A stretch of 64,000 nucleotides of DNA. It comes from Stentor coeruleus (Eukaryota; Ciliophora; Heterotrichea; Heterotrichida; Stentoridae). Positions within the stretch are counted from its first letter, which is position 1; each line of letters begins with the position of its first letter. The position numbers were made by a program, and so were the translations under genes. A model generated the notes under the pieces. That model saw only the letters and a list, made by a program, of their open reading frames with translations. It searched no databases and was not told the DNA's origin. Shown piece after piece: positions 31,127 through 43,749 of the stretch. Location of the stretch: positions 121,135 through 185,134 of the forward strand of contig MPUH01000009.1 in assembly GCA_001970955.1 (NCBI GenBank). The letters run 5' to 3'.

Positions 31127-31855
31127 CTATTCTAATGGCTCGCAGTCCATGACTTGTACTCCAATATCTTCAAGCATCGACAAAGTAACATAGCGTCTGA
31201 ATAAGGTCCATGGGCGTTCACAATTTGTGCAGTTTTTATCATCGTGCTTTTTAGGAATTATGGCAAATTTACTCCTGAGGTCCTTGCAGGTTTTAACTGA
31301 GAAAACTACCTTACAATAAAGCTGATAAAGATTTAAAACCAATGGGGATTCAAAGAAATTTTTGCAAAATGTATCATTGTAACTATTAGATTCTGAGCTT
31401 TTAGTCCTTTTTGATTTTCCATCTGTGTTTGGCCCTTCTTCGGTTTTCGAGATTTCAAAGACTGTATGTCTGTTATCGATACATTCTTGCTTAAAAACTT
31501 CCCAAGCGGCTACTGATTTAGGGTTTTGCTTGATTACTTGATGAAGTTTACTTTTAGGAGTTTTTCCTTCTAATGCTTCTCGCATGCCACGCTTAAAAGC
31601 TCTAACAATTCCACAACGAACGTATTCTTTTTTAGGCTGGCGATTATTCTTATCTTTAAATAGATCAAATGTTTTAAGTTCAGCTCTAGACCTAGACCTA
31701 TTTCTTTTGCCTGTCACTGTACTTTTTTCAACATACGGCATGATTTCACCTAAGGTTAAAAGAGTTTTATCTTGACTGAAATATTTATCTTCATTATAAG
31801 ATTCTATTTCATCTTGATTATCTTGATACTCGAAATTTTCATAATCACAAAGCAT
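31127..31855 (-). CDS. Hypothetical protein with basic/Cys-containing C-terminus (242 aa)
   Basis: Acidic N-terminus rich in Asp/Glu/Tyr, then a basic stretch GKRNRSRSRAEL (about 50-62) that could be a nuclear-localisation signal. A conserved-looking helical block follows (CGIVRAFKRGMREALEGK, AAWEVFKQECIDNR). Near the end CTNCERPW could be a half zinc site. No family recognised. The start ATG directly follows CTATAA, the common arrangement here. Confidence 0.7.
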   Translation of the reverse strand: MLCDYENFEYQDNQDEIESYNEDKYFSQDKTLLTLGEIMPYVEKSTVTGKRNRSRSRAELKTFDLFKDKNNRQPKKEYVRCGIVRAFKRGMREALEGKTPKSKLHQVIKQNPKSVAAWEVFKQECIDNRHTVFEISKTEEGPNTDGKSKRTKSSESNSYNDTFCKNFFESPLVLNLYQLYCKVVFSVKTCKDLRSKFAIIPKKHDDKNCTNCERPWTLFRRYVTLSMLEDIGVQVMDCEPLE

Positions 31856-33500
31856 TTATAGATTAAAAAAGCTATTCCTAGCAAAAAATGTCAAGCATTT
31901 TTATGTAGGAATCGATAACCTAGTATCTCTACATATTTTACCAACAATGAAAAGATTTTACTAACTAAATAATATACTTTCAACTAAAAATAGATAAAAA
32001 AAGTTTAAAAATTTTATGTAGTTATATTATACAGTGTTTAAAATATTAAGTTAGCAATTAGTTTAAAAATTACCTTCATTTAATCAACCTTAAGTTTATA
32101 TATATATTATATTGTTTTAAGGTCAAGAATTAAAAATCAATGAAAACTTTTTAGACTTTTATTATGAAACCTACTTTAATCACTGTATATATTTAGTGTA
32201 TATCAAATTTTGGTATGAATAATCTACATCATAAAATATTTAATGTATACCTAATTTCGATATGAATAGTCTGTATCATAATATATTTATATATAAATTA
32301 AAGTATATGAGTTTTTAAATACAAAAAAGTAAGTAGTTTCTTTTATTGCTTAATATTTGTATCATCATTTTCTTTACAACAAAAAAATATTGAGTTTAAG
32401 TATATCGAAAAAATAATCCAAATTATAATGTTATAGTTTTCCCTTGATTTATACTTTTTATATAAAATCAAGCATGCAAACGAATTTAAATCAAAGTGCC
32501 CATTTAAAAGTCAAACCAAGCTGCCTTTATCATATTTTTTTAAAATTGTATTTCAAAACCTATTCATCTTTATAGATTTTTTGCTGATTACTATCTTTAA
32601 TTCAAGTAATCATTTTGCATTTGAATCTACAGCAAACAATAATTTGTAATGCAATTCAACTTTTATTCTAGAGTCTATCAAAATTACACAAATTCATATA
32701 AAATAGCATATTACAATACTAATAACACATAAAAAATATTTGAATTATATCTATCTTTAGAAAATAATTAGAATCAAGTGAAATGCTTGATACTTGTAAT
32801 TTTTTGTTTTTGAGGTTTAATTAAATGCACAGCTATTCATTTTTCTTATTAGGCTATTACAAATAATCAAGCTGATAAGAAAATGGCTGGGGCTTTTTTT
32901 GATAAGCACGAGGGAAGGGATGCGATTTCTAAGCCTATTTAAATATTTTGTATTGATTTCCTGTCAAATTTATAAAAAAAATCTCGATTATTGAAATTTT
33001 GGGTTGGAAAAAATCTGAACTTATACATTTTTTAATATATTTTGAAGCCAGGATAAGAAATGCAGATGCATATCGATAAGGAATTATATTTACTATATAT
33101 TTATTTCCAATATATTTCCATCCTATCAGACTAACAATTAGATTAATTTTCTAGAATGGGTATCTGAATCTAATATCTATATATAAATAATTATATATTA
33201 GGATATTCACTAATTAGTGTATTGAAAAGTATAATAAGCCTTCCTATAGCTGATTTATTGCTCACAAGACTCAAATAAATGCTTCTTCAGGCTTAGCAAT
33301 AAGGAATTTGCAATTTCAGCCTTAAAAAACAAAAAAAAATTTCTAAAAATAGAAATAGACCATCTTAGCTTAAGACCTTGAGGGTGTTCTTTTTCTAAAG
33401 CTGATAAGTTCTTAAATACTTTATATTAGCATATACAAAATGCATTTTTAATATTTAAATTGATTTGATGGTGTATCATTAATTTACATAATATAAAAAA
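31856..33500. other. Gene desert with a diverged tandem repeat
   Basis: No gene. A two-unit repeat lies at 32189-32282. The last 30 bp (ATAATATAAAAAAATG) are shared with the upstream side of the paralogous zinc-finger gene at 38987. Confidence 0.5.
32189..32282. repeat. Imperfect tandem repeat, 2 x 47 bp
   Basis: Units start at 32189 and 32236 and share ATATTTAGTGTATA-like and GGTATGAAT-like blocks with about eight differences. Confidence 0.5.
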
Positions 33501-33992
33501 ATGAACCCACTAAGCACCATACGTGACGAAGCTCAGCCATTGCCACCTGTTAAGACACTTTCTATAGTCATTTTCCCGAGAAAAAAGAACTATCCCACAT
33601 GTCCACACTGTGGGGTTATGTTTATGAAAGAATTGGACCTTAAAACCCATTTAGATGATGATCAATGGGAACAGTACATACATTCAAACTTCCAAGACTG
33701 CCTAACTTGTGAAGAATGCTGCCTTTTCTTTGATTCAAGCAAAGGCTATATGCAGCATTACGGTAAAGTCCATGAAACAAAGTATAAGTATTCTAAGTGC
33801 CCACAATGCCCAAAGAAGTTCAAAAACAAATACGCAGTCAAATTTCACATGAAACAAGTCCATCAAAAGACAACTAGAGAAAGCTGTCCAAGCTGCGGTA
33901 AAGAATTCTATAATAAATACCTGATTCCTAAGCATTTACTTAAGTGCTCGAAAGGCAGATTCGAAAACGTTAAAAGCAGCATAGCTAACTAA
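33501..33992 (+). CDS. C2H2 zinc-finger protein, copy 1 (163 aa)
   Basis: Short protein made almost entirely of zinc fingers. Finger 2 is CEEC-x12-H-x4-H (ending GKVH), finger 3 CPQC-x12-H-x4-H (ending KQVH), finger 4 CPSC-x12-H-x3-C. An incomplete first finger starts CPHCGVMF. The N-terminus has LPPVKTLSIVIFPRK. A nucleic-acid-binding role, possibly transcription factor, fits the fold, but DNA contact residues are not evidence of a target. It is a paralogue of 38987-39478; proteins align end to end and the 15 bp before both starts are the same. Confidence 0.85.
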   Translation: MNPLSTIRDEAQPLPPVKTLSIVIFPRKKNYPTCPHCGVMFMKELDLKTHLDDDQWEQYIHSNFQDCLTCEECCLFFDSSKGYMQHYGKVHETKYKYSKCPQCPKKFKNKYAVKFHMKQVHQKTTRESCPSCGKEFYNKYLIPKHLLKCSKGRFENVKSSIAN

Positions 33993-36900
33993 ATAAGCTT
34001 TAAGAGTTCTTTAAAAAAATATATGAAAATTAATCCTTAAGGCAAAAATATACTTTTTCACAGCTAAGGAGAACTTATTTAAAAAAATATTTAGGATGCA
34101 AGTACAATGAAAAAAGCACAAGCTTTTGATGTTAAATCTATAATATCAAGCTTGATTTATAATTTTATAAGATACATTTCAGTAGATTTTGAAAATAATT
34201 TTCGGTCTCCATGAAGGCCAATTCTGTGGTGAAAAGTATGTAAAAAATGAATGTAAAAGACTTAATGAATTAAAAATTTATACCGACTTTCTGAATATTT
34301 TAAGCTAACTCAACCTTTTAGATGATTCTAATTTCAAAATCACAAAATTTTTTATGATTTTAGGAAATTTTTTCCTGGCACTTAAAGGTGATAAGTTTTT
34401 AGCCACTGTAAGTCAGGAGGATAAATTAGAAGTTTATAGTTTTTATTTGTGCTAGTTATAGCTTAAGCTTGCAAGACTATAAAAAATTCGGGCAAATTTT
34501 ACTCATTGGATGAATTTGTTTAATAAACTCGACCATAATATGTTTATTTTGAATAAGACTTTAATGTATAAAATATGAAAAAAAGTTAGCCTACAACAAA
34601 ATACAGTCATATAATAAGATTAAACTTAGGCTAATAATTTATTTTATCATTTCTTTTGCATCATTTCATATATTTAGATCTTCTTTTTTATCTCTATAGG
34701 AATATACTTAGTAGAAGGACGGATACTGTTAGATTAATCAAAATTAAAAACAATAATTGTGCTTTTGACGAAAAGAGTAATAAAAACACCAAATTTTGGG
34801 TTTACACAGCTATTCTGCACTGAGATAAAAATTATGACTCAAGAAAAAAAATCATGCCATTATATCACGAAAAATCGATCGATTTCACATAAAAACTTGC
34901 AATTTAAATTATTTTAGGTGAGCTTTTGAAAAGCGATCTCCGAGATTTTCGAATTCTTTAGCTCACAGTAATTATGTCGAAATTTAAGTAATAATTAATT
35001 TACTTAATCAGAACAGGTTAAGTTAGGGTAGAATTCATTTAACAAAGAAATTAAATATCATATTGATATAGTCTAGAACTATATTTAGTCAACTGCTATG
35101 AGTGATTCAAAATTTCAAGATTTTTATTATTCTGAATATCACAAAGAAATTATAATCTTATGCATGTGTTAAATTTATTGTGTTGAATATACTGATGACT
35201 ACTTCAGCAAATTAAGGGATTTTATAGCGAAATATCAACTTTAAATCAAAGAATTGCATCATTCATTTAAAAAATCATCTATTTATCACTTCACCATTTC
35301 TGGCTTTATTTCCTTGACTACGTCTTAGAAAATGGCTTCCCAAAACAAAAAGTTATTTAGAATTTTATAATGGCAACTAGTGCTATAGACTTTAAACAAC
35401 CCTCTTCTCATGTAAATATATTTTCCTACAGGTTTCTAAATAAAAACTGTTCTTTTGTTTTAGAACATTTATTCGCAAAATATTATATTTAAATTTTTTA
35501 TGATTATATCAACAATATATGAAAAGCCTAATCAAATTTTGAATAAAATACGCTTTTGTGAATAAAATTCAGCTTAATCACATTTTTTGAAGTATAATAC
35601 CATAATTTTATTATAAATACTTTTTTCAACTATCCTAACTAGGTTTAGAAAATCAACAATTTATATTTGTGATCCTTTAAAACTATATATCAGTATATTT
35701 TGCCAGGGCTTTAGTTTAATGATATGCAATACATAAGCAACTATACAGATAAAAATTACCTAATTTTCATATTTATACTTGGGATATTTACTTAGACATA
35801 AAGAAAGATAATCCACTGGTGTAATTATATTTGATATAATACATCTTATGAGTGATATGAATTTAATTGTATCGAAAATAATCGAAACTCTAAATATTGA
35901 AGCTGAGTATAAGAATATCTCCTATTTTACGACATAATTTTTGAAATAGACATTAGGTATTTTTACCTATTTTTTATTAAACCAACTAATTGTTAAAAAT
36001 CACCTTTATAAGCAAAGGAAAAGGTCTATTAACCTCTGGAAAGGATAAAAAAAATTTTATTATTATCAAATAATTAAGTCTAAGTCATATAAAAATTATA
36101 ACAGATTTTAATTAGCCAAAATGAACTAAACGTAAAAAAATTTAAAAGTAACTATTCTGAACGAATACAAAAATTTGGTTTGATAATTAAAGTTCCACCT
36201 TTGAAAGGATAATTATAATATACATTCAGATAAAAGCTAAAATATTTTATACCTTCATTTGAATAAAGAGATAAAATATGGAAGATAAATCTATTACGGA
36301 AATAATCTCAAATCAATCATGGTAAAATTTTATAAAATGAGACATTTTAGAATTGGGTTTTGGAACTTCTACAAGATTTTCTATGAGCAGACTGAAAATT
36401 GATAGTTTTTGTGTTTAATAGACATTTTTGAAATAGAGTTGAGATTCCTAAAATTTATACTTTATTTGTTATGAGAAGTATATTTTTAGGTTTGGAAAAT
36501 ATTTAAACGCGATGATATTCTTATATTTTCACAGAAACAAATATATATTTTAAAAGACCAGATATTTATATATATATATATTCTGATATATATTTCTAAA
36601 AGTATATATTAACAGATTAACTTTAGTTTTAGATATCCCAATAATTTTAGTTTATATACTTAATATTGTTAGATTATTATATATATTTCATTTTCTTATA
36701 ATAAACCGAAGGATTAGTAATATATTTTTTTTTATGCTAAAAAGAATTATGTCTTAGTTTAAGAAAATCTAGCATAGTCTTCCTATATAGTTTTAATAAA
36801 TTGACTATATTTACTTATTTTAAACAGACTATTCATGTATCAATATAAAAACTAATATCGAACATATTGTATTGTGAAATAGATTATTTAGTAATGGGGA

Positions 36901-37190
36901 ATATTATTTTTATGTAAGATAGTTTTGATTATTTAAAAAATCAAAGGTCTAATCATTTAGTTAATTATAAAAATCATAAAAATATCTAAGAAAAAAATTT
37001 GCCCGAAGATAACACTAATACGAAACAAAATTTCTGAATTTTTTATAGTTTTACCAATTGACGTATTCTAAATTTTCATAATATCAAATCAATGTAAAAT
37101 TTTATAACAAAACTAATCATAAAAATCAATCCCAATTACTAGTTTTAAAATAAACTTAACCAAAGCTTATTTCTAGATAATAAAAGCATA
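33993..37190. other. Gene desert, 3.2 kb
   Basis: No intact gene. A region at about 34195-34455 has two short open pieces in one frame that could be a decayed gene (see findings). A (TA)n run lies at about 36569-36585. Confidence 0.45.
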
Positions 37191-37559
37191 ATGGACTCAT
37201 TTATATATACCAAAAGCTATATAAAAGGCCTAAGTCCATTAAATTACCAAAAAAAGCCTAAAGATTTTTACAAACAAAGACATTTGGAAAATTTCAAACC
37301 CTATAATACCCCTACAGAAGTTGAATCAGACTTCAAGCATTTAACTCCTTCTAAATGGCATGCAAATGGATGGAAATACGAGAAGCTTCCTGAAATATTG
37401 AAAAGTGAGTCTAAAATCAACAATGAATTTACAACAGCATATACCACATTCTATCAAACTCCTAAAATTACAAGTAAAGAGAAGCCGATAATCCCTAAAA
37501 ACTCTTACTCAAGACAGTATTTAAGGTGGAGTCCTTTGAAAATAAATAAGAATTTATAG
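37191..37559 (+). CDS. Small Tyr/Lys-rich hypothetical protein (122 aa)
   Basis: The only coding-like frame in this desert: less AT-rich than its flanks and opening with ATG after AGATAATAAAAGCATA. The protein is Tyr-, Pro- and Lys-rich with short motifs such as YNTPTEVES, TPSKWHANGWKYE, TTAYTTFYQTP and SRQYLRWSPL. Such composition resembles small axonemal or microtubule-inner proteins of ciliates, but I cannot assign it to a family. Confidence 0.6.
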   Translation: MDSFIYTKSYIKGLSPLNYQKKPKDFYKQRHLENFKPYNTPTEVESDFKHLTPSKWHANGWKYEKLPEILKSESKINNEFTTAYTTFYQTPKITSKEKPIIPKNSYSRQYLRWSPLKINKNL

Positions 37560-38986
37560 GCTTCTTAAATTCTTTAGCTAAAGTATGCATTTTCGTGCTA
37601 GAAAAGTTTTTATTGAATTTTAATTGATATTGTATCAAATTGCAAAAGATTTATGATTTATGACTATTTGAATACAATTATGTAATATAAAAACTAATAA
37701 AGAATATTTATCAATTGTATATACTATACATTTTATACTCAAGTGTAAAATAAATGCCATTATTGTTTTAATTTTTTGTTATATTAGTATTTAACTTTTA
37801 TGATTCGATATACTGTGGGAGTTGTTGACTTTATTGTAAGATTTTAGTTATAAAATTTTAGTCTTGGCTAATTTAAACTTTCATTCAAAAGTTCGATAAA
37901 AAGTGGAACTTTAATCTAGGATGAAATCTTTATGATAAAGTTAGTTTATATTATTTTCAGTTTATAAGAAAAATTCAAACCCTGGCCTATAAGCTAACAA
38001 AAGACGAAATTAAAAAATAAAAACTATCTTAAGATTAATCTAAGAGTTGCTGAAAATAAATTGTTGAATGCTTTTTGTAATCTAAATTTTCTGTTTTTAT
38101 GTTAAAGCAGTTTTTTTTTACTAGAATTTTTACTAGTTTTTTTTTTTCAAGCCAAGATGAAAATGCCTAAGACAAAAATTAACTAAACCTTTTTCTAAAT
38201 GTGTAATGCTAATACTTTATTATCATAATAAATTTATAAGATTTTAAAATTTAATATTCTTCGCTAACTTCTAAATTTTTGCGGAAATTAAATCATTAAA
38301 ATTTTTAACACAAATGTAATGTGTAAAACAAATCAGCATAATTTTTACTTGTGATTACTTTATATCTTCAAAAAATAGAAAACAAACTCAAAAATATGTG
38401 AATAAATAACCAAAATTTTTTCATTGGCACATCTTTTTTATAGGATGAAGAATTTGCATAAAAGCTTAGAAAAAAAACACAAAAAAAACAAGAAATAGTA
38501 AAGACCGATAGAGAAACAAAAACTTCATTATGAAAATATACTACAAAAGAAAAAAATTAGCAAGGGCTAGACAATAGTCAAGCGATAATTCCTTGTTATT
38601 ATTTACTTTATTTACACAAAAAAAATTCATAACTTTAAATGAATCTAATGCCTTTTGATATATGCAATACTTATCGAGAAAAATATCTTAATTGTATCAT
38701 AAAGATGTCAAAAAATGTAAAATTTCCCAATAACTCATTTAATTCCAATCAAAGTACCGAACAATAAATAGAAATTTAAATTGTTTTCTTTAAATACTAA
38801 TACTTTTCCAATTTCGATATTTATATAAACTATAAAAATTTAGTTTTTAAATCAGATACCCTCCAAGTAGATAACTAAAAATAATCCTTCATATATTTTA
38901 CTATGCAAACTTTAAATGATCTTATATTATGTGTATTATTAATATTTAAAGTAAGTTGTATTCAATCATTTAAATAATATAAAAAA
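37560..38986. other. Intergenic, no gene recognised
   Basis: AT-rich and stop-rich. The last 20 bp match the region before the 33501 gene. Confidence 0.5.
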
Positions 38987-39478
38987 ATGAACTCTCAAAG
39001 AATCATATGTGATGAAACTCAATCATTGCCACCTGCTAAAACTCTTTCAATAGTTATTTCCCCAAGTAAAATCAACTATCCCACATGCCCACATTGTGAG
39101 ATGATGTTTGTAAAAGAGTTTGACCTTAATACTCATTTAAATATCGAACAATCAGATCAGTGCATTAATTCAAATTCTCAAGTCGGCCTAGCATGCAAAG
39201 AATGCTGTCTTTCCTTTGATTCAAGCAAGGATTATATGAAACACCATGCCAAAGTACACGAAAACAAGTATGAATATTCAAAATGCCCCCAATGCCCTAA
39301 GAAGTTCAAAAATAAACATGCAGCCAGATTCCATATAAAGCAGGTCCATCACAAAGTAACAAGAGAAAACTGCCCAAGTTGTGGCAAAGAATTTTATAGT
39401 AAATACTTGATTCCAAAGCATCTTCTTAAATGCTCAAAAGGCAAATTAAAAAACTTTAAAATGAGCTTAGATAACTAA
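38987..39478 (+). CDS. C2H2 zinc-finger protein, copy 2 (163 aa)
   Basis: Same length and layout as the 33501 gene. Fingers: CKEC-x12-H-x4-H, CPQC-x12-H-x4-H and CPSC-x12-H-x3-C; the first finger again starts CPHC (CPHCEMMF). Substitutions cluster in the N-terminal 75 residues while fingers 3 and 4 are nearly unchanged, as expected under purifying selection after duplication. The end of the frame lies inside a 55-bp assembly duplication, but both copies give the same C-terminus, so the product is unaffected. Confidence 0.85.
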   Translation: MNSQRIICDETQSLPPAKTLSIVISPSKINYPTCPHCEMMFVKEFDLNTHLNIEQSDQCINSNSQVGLACKECCLSFDSSKDYMKHHAKVHENKYEYSKCPQCPKKFKNKHAARFHIKQVHHKVTRENCPSCGKEFYSKYLIPKHLLKCSKGKLKNFKMSLDN

Positions 39479-39544
39479 AATCCTTTGANTCAAAAGGCAA
39501 ATTAAAAAACTTTAAAATGAGCTTAGATAACTAAAATCCTTTGA
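39434..39544. repeat. Exact 55-bp duplication around a single N (assembly join)
   Basis: 39434-39488 equals 39490-39544, with N at 39489. Likely an unmerged contig overlap at the 3' end of the second zinc-finger gene. Confidence 0.9.
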
Positions 39545-42500
39545 ATGATATAACAATTATAAATATAATTTATAATATAATAAGGAAATGCATACAGTTT
39601 GCAATAGAAAATCAAAAATATGTAAATAATGTTTAAAATATATATCTGATATGCATATATAAATTTCAATATTGCCAAATTTATGAAAAAGACTGTGTAA
39701 ATATAGGTAGCCTTCATCGAATAAGACTATATTTATTATGAAAATAAATCTGTAGTGAATTTAAAATTATTAAGCTTGATTTCATTGTTAGAATTCAAAG
39801 ATAGTTTATTCATGATGGGTAAATTATCTTAATATAAATTTAGACTATTTTTGATGAATGCTGAAAGAATATATATAATATTATCATCAGGTTTTTAAAG
39901 AATTTTATGCATTTTCTTTGATATCATAACAGAAATATAAATTTGTTGCTTTTATGATATTTAATAAAAAATATCATCTGTTAGTCTATAAGATTAACTA
40001 GAAAACAAAGACAATCTCTTTGATTAACATAACCAACGACAACGAGTGATTTAATATACAGAATCTTCCCAAAGAAAGAGATTATAGGACAAACAAACCT
40101 CGATCGGACAAGGTTTAAACCATGCCACCTTAACTATCAACTACTTTAACTTTAACATCTCTTTGATTAACCTTGAAATAATTAGCCATAATGTGCTTAT
40201 TTTCAATAGAAAAACTATGCATAAAATATTAATAAGGCTAGTTTAGGACACTATAGTTTTTGAGGGTAGTTCTTGATTAAACAATTTAGAAATCTTATTT
40301 TATATGATTTAACTTTTATTTGTGTAATCATAACTTATGATAATTTCTTAGGAAAAAACACAGCAAATAATGTATTATTGTTTACGGATTAATTTTACAA
40401 AGCTCTCTGAGGATTTAGATATGAATTTACTAATAAAGTTTGATTATATAATTAAACCATGATTATTTATTATATAATGAAGCGTAATTAGAAATATGAT
40501 AAATGTTAAGAAATCTAAAATCCATAACAAAAATTATTTTTTGACTTTACTCGTCATAAAAAGGCTTATCATAATTATCATGAAAATAATATAGGGAATT
40601 ACTTATTTACTTAGATTAAAATTATGGCAAAAGTTAAATTTTAAGTATTGGAATTTGACTTCAGTAAATTCCATATAGTTTATGAATAAAATATATTCTC
40701 ACATAATCAAAAAAATAAATCCCTATCCTTATAATATTTTTATCTTATACATCAACTTTCACCATAAAAAATTATTATTATTATATATCATTTCACTATT
40801 TATTACTAAAAATTTTGATGACNAATTATTATTATTATATATCATTTCACTATTTATTACTAAAAATTTTGATGACATATAGGAAAATGGTGCTATTTAT
40901 ATGAGTTTATTTCAAAGACTTTTTTACACCTAACTAAAAATCGAAAATATGCCAATTGGATAATTACTTCTTCAAACTCTGAACTAAACATTCAATAATC
41001 AACCTGAAATTTTCTTTTTAGATATAATATTAAATGATTATGTGGCATTTAAGATAACCTTGATAAGTTTAATTAATTTTTATATTTAGTTCTTTTATCA
41101 ATTGTATATTTCACAGATAGGACTAAATGTAGTTATATCAAAAATATTTAAATTGTTAAAACTAAAGCTTGTATTATTATTAAATAAGGATATATGTAAG
41201 TGATTTAGCCTTGTTGACTTTAGTAATTCTGATGAAGAGGGTGACTAAGGTGATATTGTCACTTTAAATAGATTTTTAAGCTCTTTTAATTGATAAACGA
41301 TATGTTCATCTTTTACAATTATAAGAATTATAAATTACCCTACCTAATTACAATTTATCAAAATTTGAACAAACCTGATATTGCAATTGCCAGAACTAAT
41401 AAAAGGAATGATGATTTTTTTCAAGTTATATTTGATAAGAATATATATATATATCATTACTTAACCAAAAAAATATGTATTTTATATTATGTCATATGCT
41501 AAAACTAATCTTTTTTGATATTCTACTATTTATATGTGTAATCCTAGTTGCTTTCCATATAAATCAATTTTAGTCTAAATTCTCTAGCATAGTAATTATG
41601 TTAAGTCTCTTATCTCTTTTACTATAAAAAAAATTGATGTTTATTGTCAAAGATGCATCATAAACTAATACTATAAAGCATTTAGCCTCTTGAAAAATCA
41701 TTATAACTTCAATTCTTCGTAAAAATAAAATTTCCAAATAAGATAATATAAATAATACATAATCTAATAATAATCACCCATCAAATGTATTCTTATATTT
41801 TCAAAACCTTGCAGTCTTAGTTTATATTATTTAATTATCAAATCCACTAAAAGTTGATCATCAGATAATCGAAAGTTAAGAAAACAGGAAAAATATGATA
41901 TTATCTTCTTCTACCTAAAAAAAATTTTAAGTTGTTTTAAAAGTATTATTTTATTCAACTATTTTTATCAAGCTTATTGATATCCTAACTATATAATTTA
42001 TCTCAACATCTTATTTTAGTTAATAAATCTTTAAAGCATGAAATTTTTTCTAGAGACAATCAAATTATATACAATACTTTCAAAATTTTTGACTTCTTTC
42101 TAATCATTTTCGTATATTTTTAAGACAATAAATTTACATAAAAATAATTATAAGCATTTTTTAGCTATTTATAAATACAACTTTACAAATTCTTTGAATT
42201 TTCTTTGAGGAAATAGGATTAAGTCTTGGGATACCTTCAAAAGTAATATTTTAAATGCCCTGATTTTGAATTTGAATAGTTTTTTTTTAATGTGATTTTA
42301 GTTATAAAGTTGCAACCTCAAGGGTAAAAAAAAATTATAGTGTCAATGCTGGACGAATCTAAAGGAAAAACTTGGTAATTAAGCTTTAGGTTATTTGAAT
42401 ATTATGATAATTTATAGTCAGATATAAAGTGATGTTTTATGGCTTCTATTAGAATAATGGAAAAAATATGAAAGCCAAAAAATTTTAAAATGCAAAAATT

Positions 42501-43110
42501 GTAATAAAAGATCATAAAAATTTTCGAAAAACACATAAAATCTTGTAGAGCCAAGTTTAAATACATGTCTATGATAAAGTATTTGGTTTTAAAAAATATT
42601 GGATTTTCGAGAATTTTTAGAGGAGATTAAGCTTTTAAAATAGATAATTAAGCTTTTGAAATAGATAAAAGTGTGGGAATTATAATCTTTTATGATAATT
42701 CAATTTCTTTTATGAAAATAATTTACGATTTTCCAAGTAAATATTTATTACATTCAAAAATTAACTTATCTAATATATTTTAACTAGTTTCCTAATACAC
42801 CCAATATATATAATTTTGAATTTCAAACGAACAACATAAATAAAACATTACAAACTTTCAAAGTCCCACACAAAACCCTCTTAAATATCTTAACCTCCAT
42901 ACCATTTCATAAAAATTCATCCTATCAAATTGCTTCATCCTGATTTTTATTTATCATCTTAAATCATAATAAATCCCAATTTATTATCCTACTTTCTAAG
43001 CTCAAAAAACTCAATAAATGATCATAATTTTTTTTTCAACCCCAGCATTTAAAACTTAATTCTTCAATATTTAAGATTTTAAGCTTTAATTAATTTTTTT
43101 CTAATAAACT
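39545..43110. other. Gene desert, 3.6 kb
   Basis: No gene on either strand. Open frames at 39523-39717, 40682-40882 and 41290-41502 are AT-driven and unsupported. A direct repeat ATCTCTTTGATTAAC occurs at about 40014 and 40161. The end of the stretch (about 42,800-43,000) is C-rich on the plus strand. Confidence 0.5.
40770..40876. repeat. Exact 53-bp duplication around a single N (assembly join)
   Basis: 40770-40822 equals 40824-40876, with N at 40823. Confidence 0.9.
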
Positions 43111-43614
43111 TTAAATCGCCTGCCTTGGCAGTTCATCAAAATACGTTCTTAAGGTTTTATGTTTAACCTCATTCCATTCTGAAGAGGCTGTATACCTTGT
43201 GCTCCACATGCCTTCTTTATTTCCAGCAGCACTAGAGAACCTTTTTTGTCTCCTGCCACCTTTATATCTCGGACTGAAGTTGATTTTAGTTTTCCGATAC
43301 CCTTGTTCAAACTTTCTTGGCGAGTCAAAATATTCTCTTAAATGAGTGTAAACTTTATGATTATCTTTTGAAAAAACGATATGAAAACGGTTGTTCCATT
43401 TATATTCAAGTTCTCTTGAGCCTGGGCTTAAAGCTTCTGAACCGTCAGGGATTCGGTATAAGTTAGTTTCAACTACTGCTTTATGATTGGGAGTTGATAG
43501 GATTTCATAGGCATTCGGGAATGCAAGTCTTGTTTTTCTATATTTTGAAGGGGAGCTTATAGAACTGCTGTTGAGGGACTTCCCGAAGCTTATCGGACTG
43601 CTCGATTCAGCCAT
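43111..43614 (-). CDS. Hypothetical protein (167 aa)
   Basis: Ser-rich N-terminus (about 1-25), then a basic, aromatic core (SPSKYRKTRLAFPNAYEIL, ELEYKWNNRFHIVF, YTHLREYF) and a basic tail (SPRYKGGRRQKRF). No membrane segment, no recognised domain. It is the downstream member of three minus-strand genes in a row. Composition is much less AT-rich than the adjoining desert, supporting a real gene. Confidence 0.75.
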   Translation of the reverse strand: MAESSSPISFGKSLNSSSISSPSKYRKTRLAFPNAYEILSTPNHKAVVETNLYRIPDGSEALSPGSRELEYKWNNRFHIVFSKDNHKVYTHLREYFDSPRKFEQGYRKTKINFSPRYKGGRRQKRFSSAAGNKEGMWSTRYTASSEWNEVKHKTLRTYFDELPRQAI

Positions 43615-43749
43615 TTTTTAACTTGTATTTTTAGTATAATTTGTTATGCTTTTAAACTCATTTATCAATTTGTATGATAAATCTAAACAATCCTCCTACA
43701 TTTATCCTAAAAACCCATTTTAAACCTCCTATTATCTTAGAATTTAAAA

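Noticed and set aside
36540-36610. Palindrome-like (TA)n segment as an origin or excision site
   Set aside because: Simple dinucleotide run with no further structure; expected at this AT content.
39523-39717. 64-codon Tyr/Ile-rich frame on the minus strand
   Set aside because: Low-complexity AT-driven frame partly inside an assembly duplication.
40682-40882. 66-codon frame with internal repeat
   Set aside because: The repeat is the assembly duplication around N at 40823.
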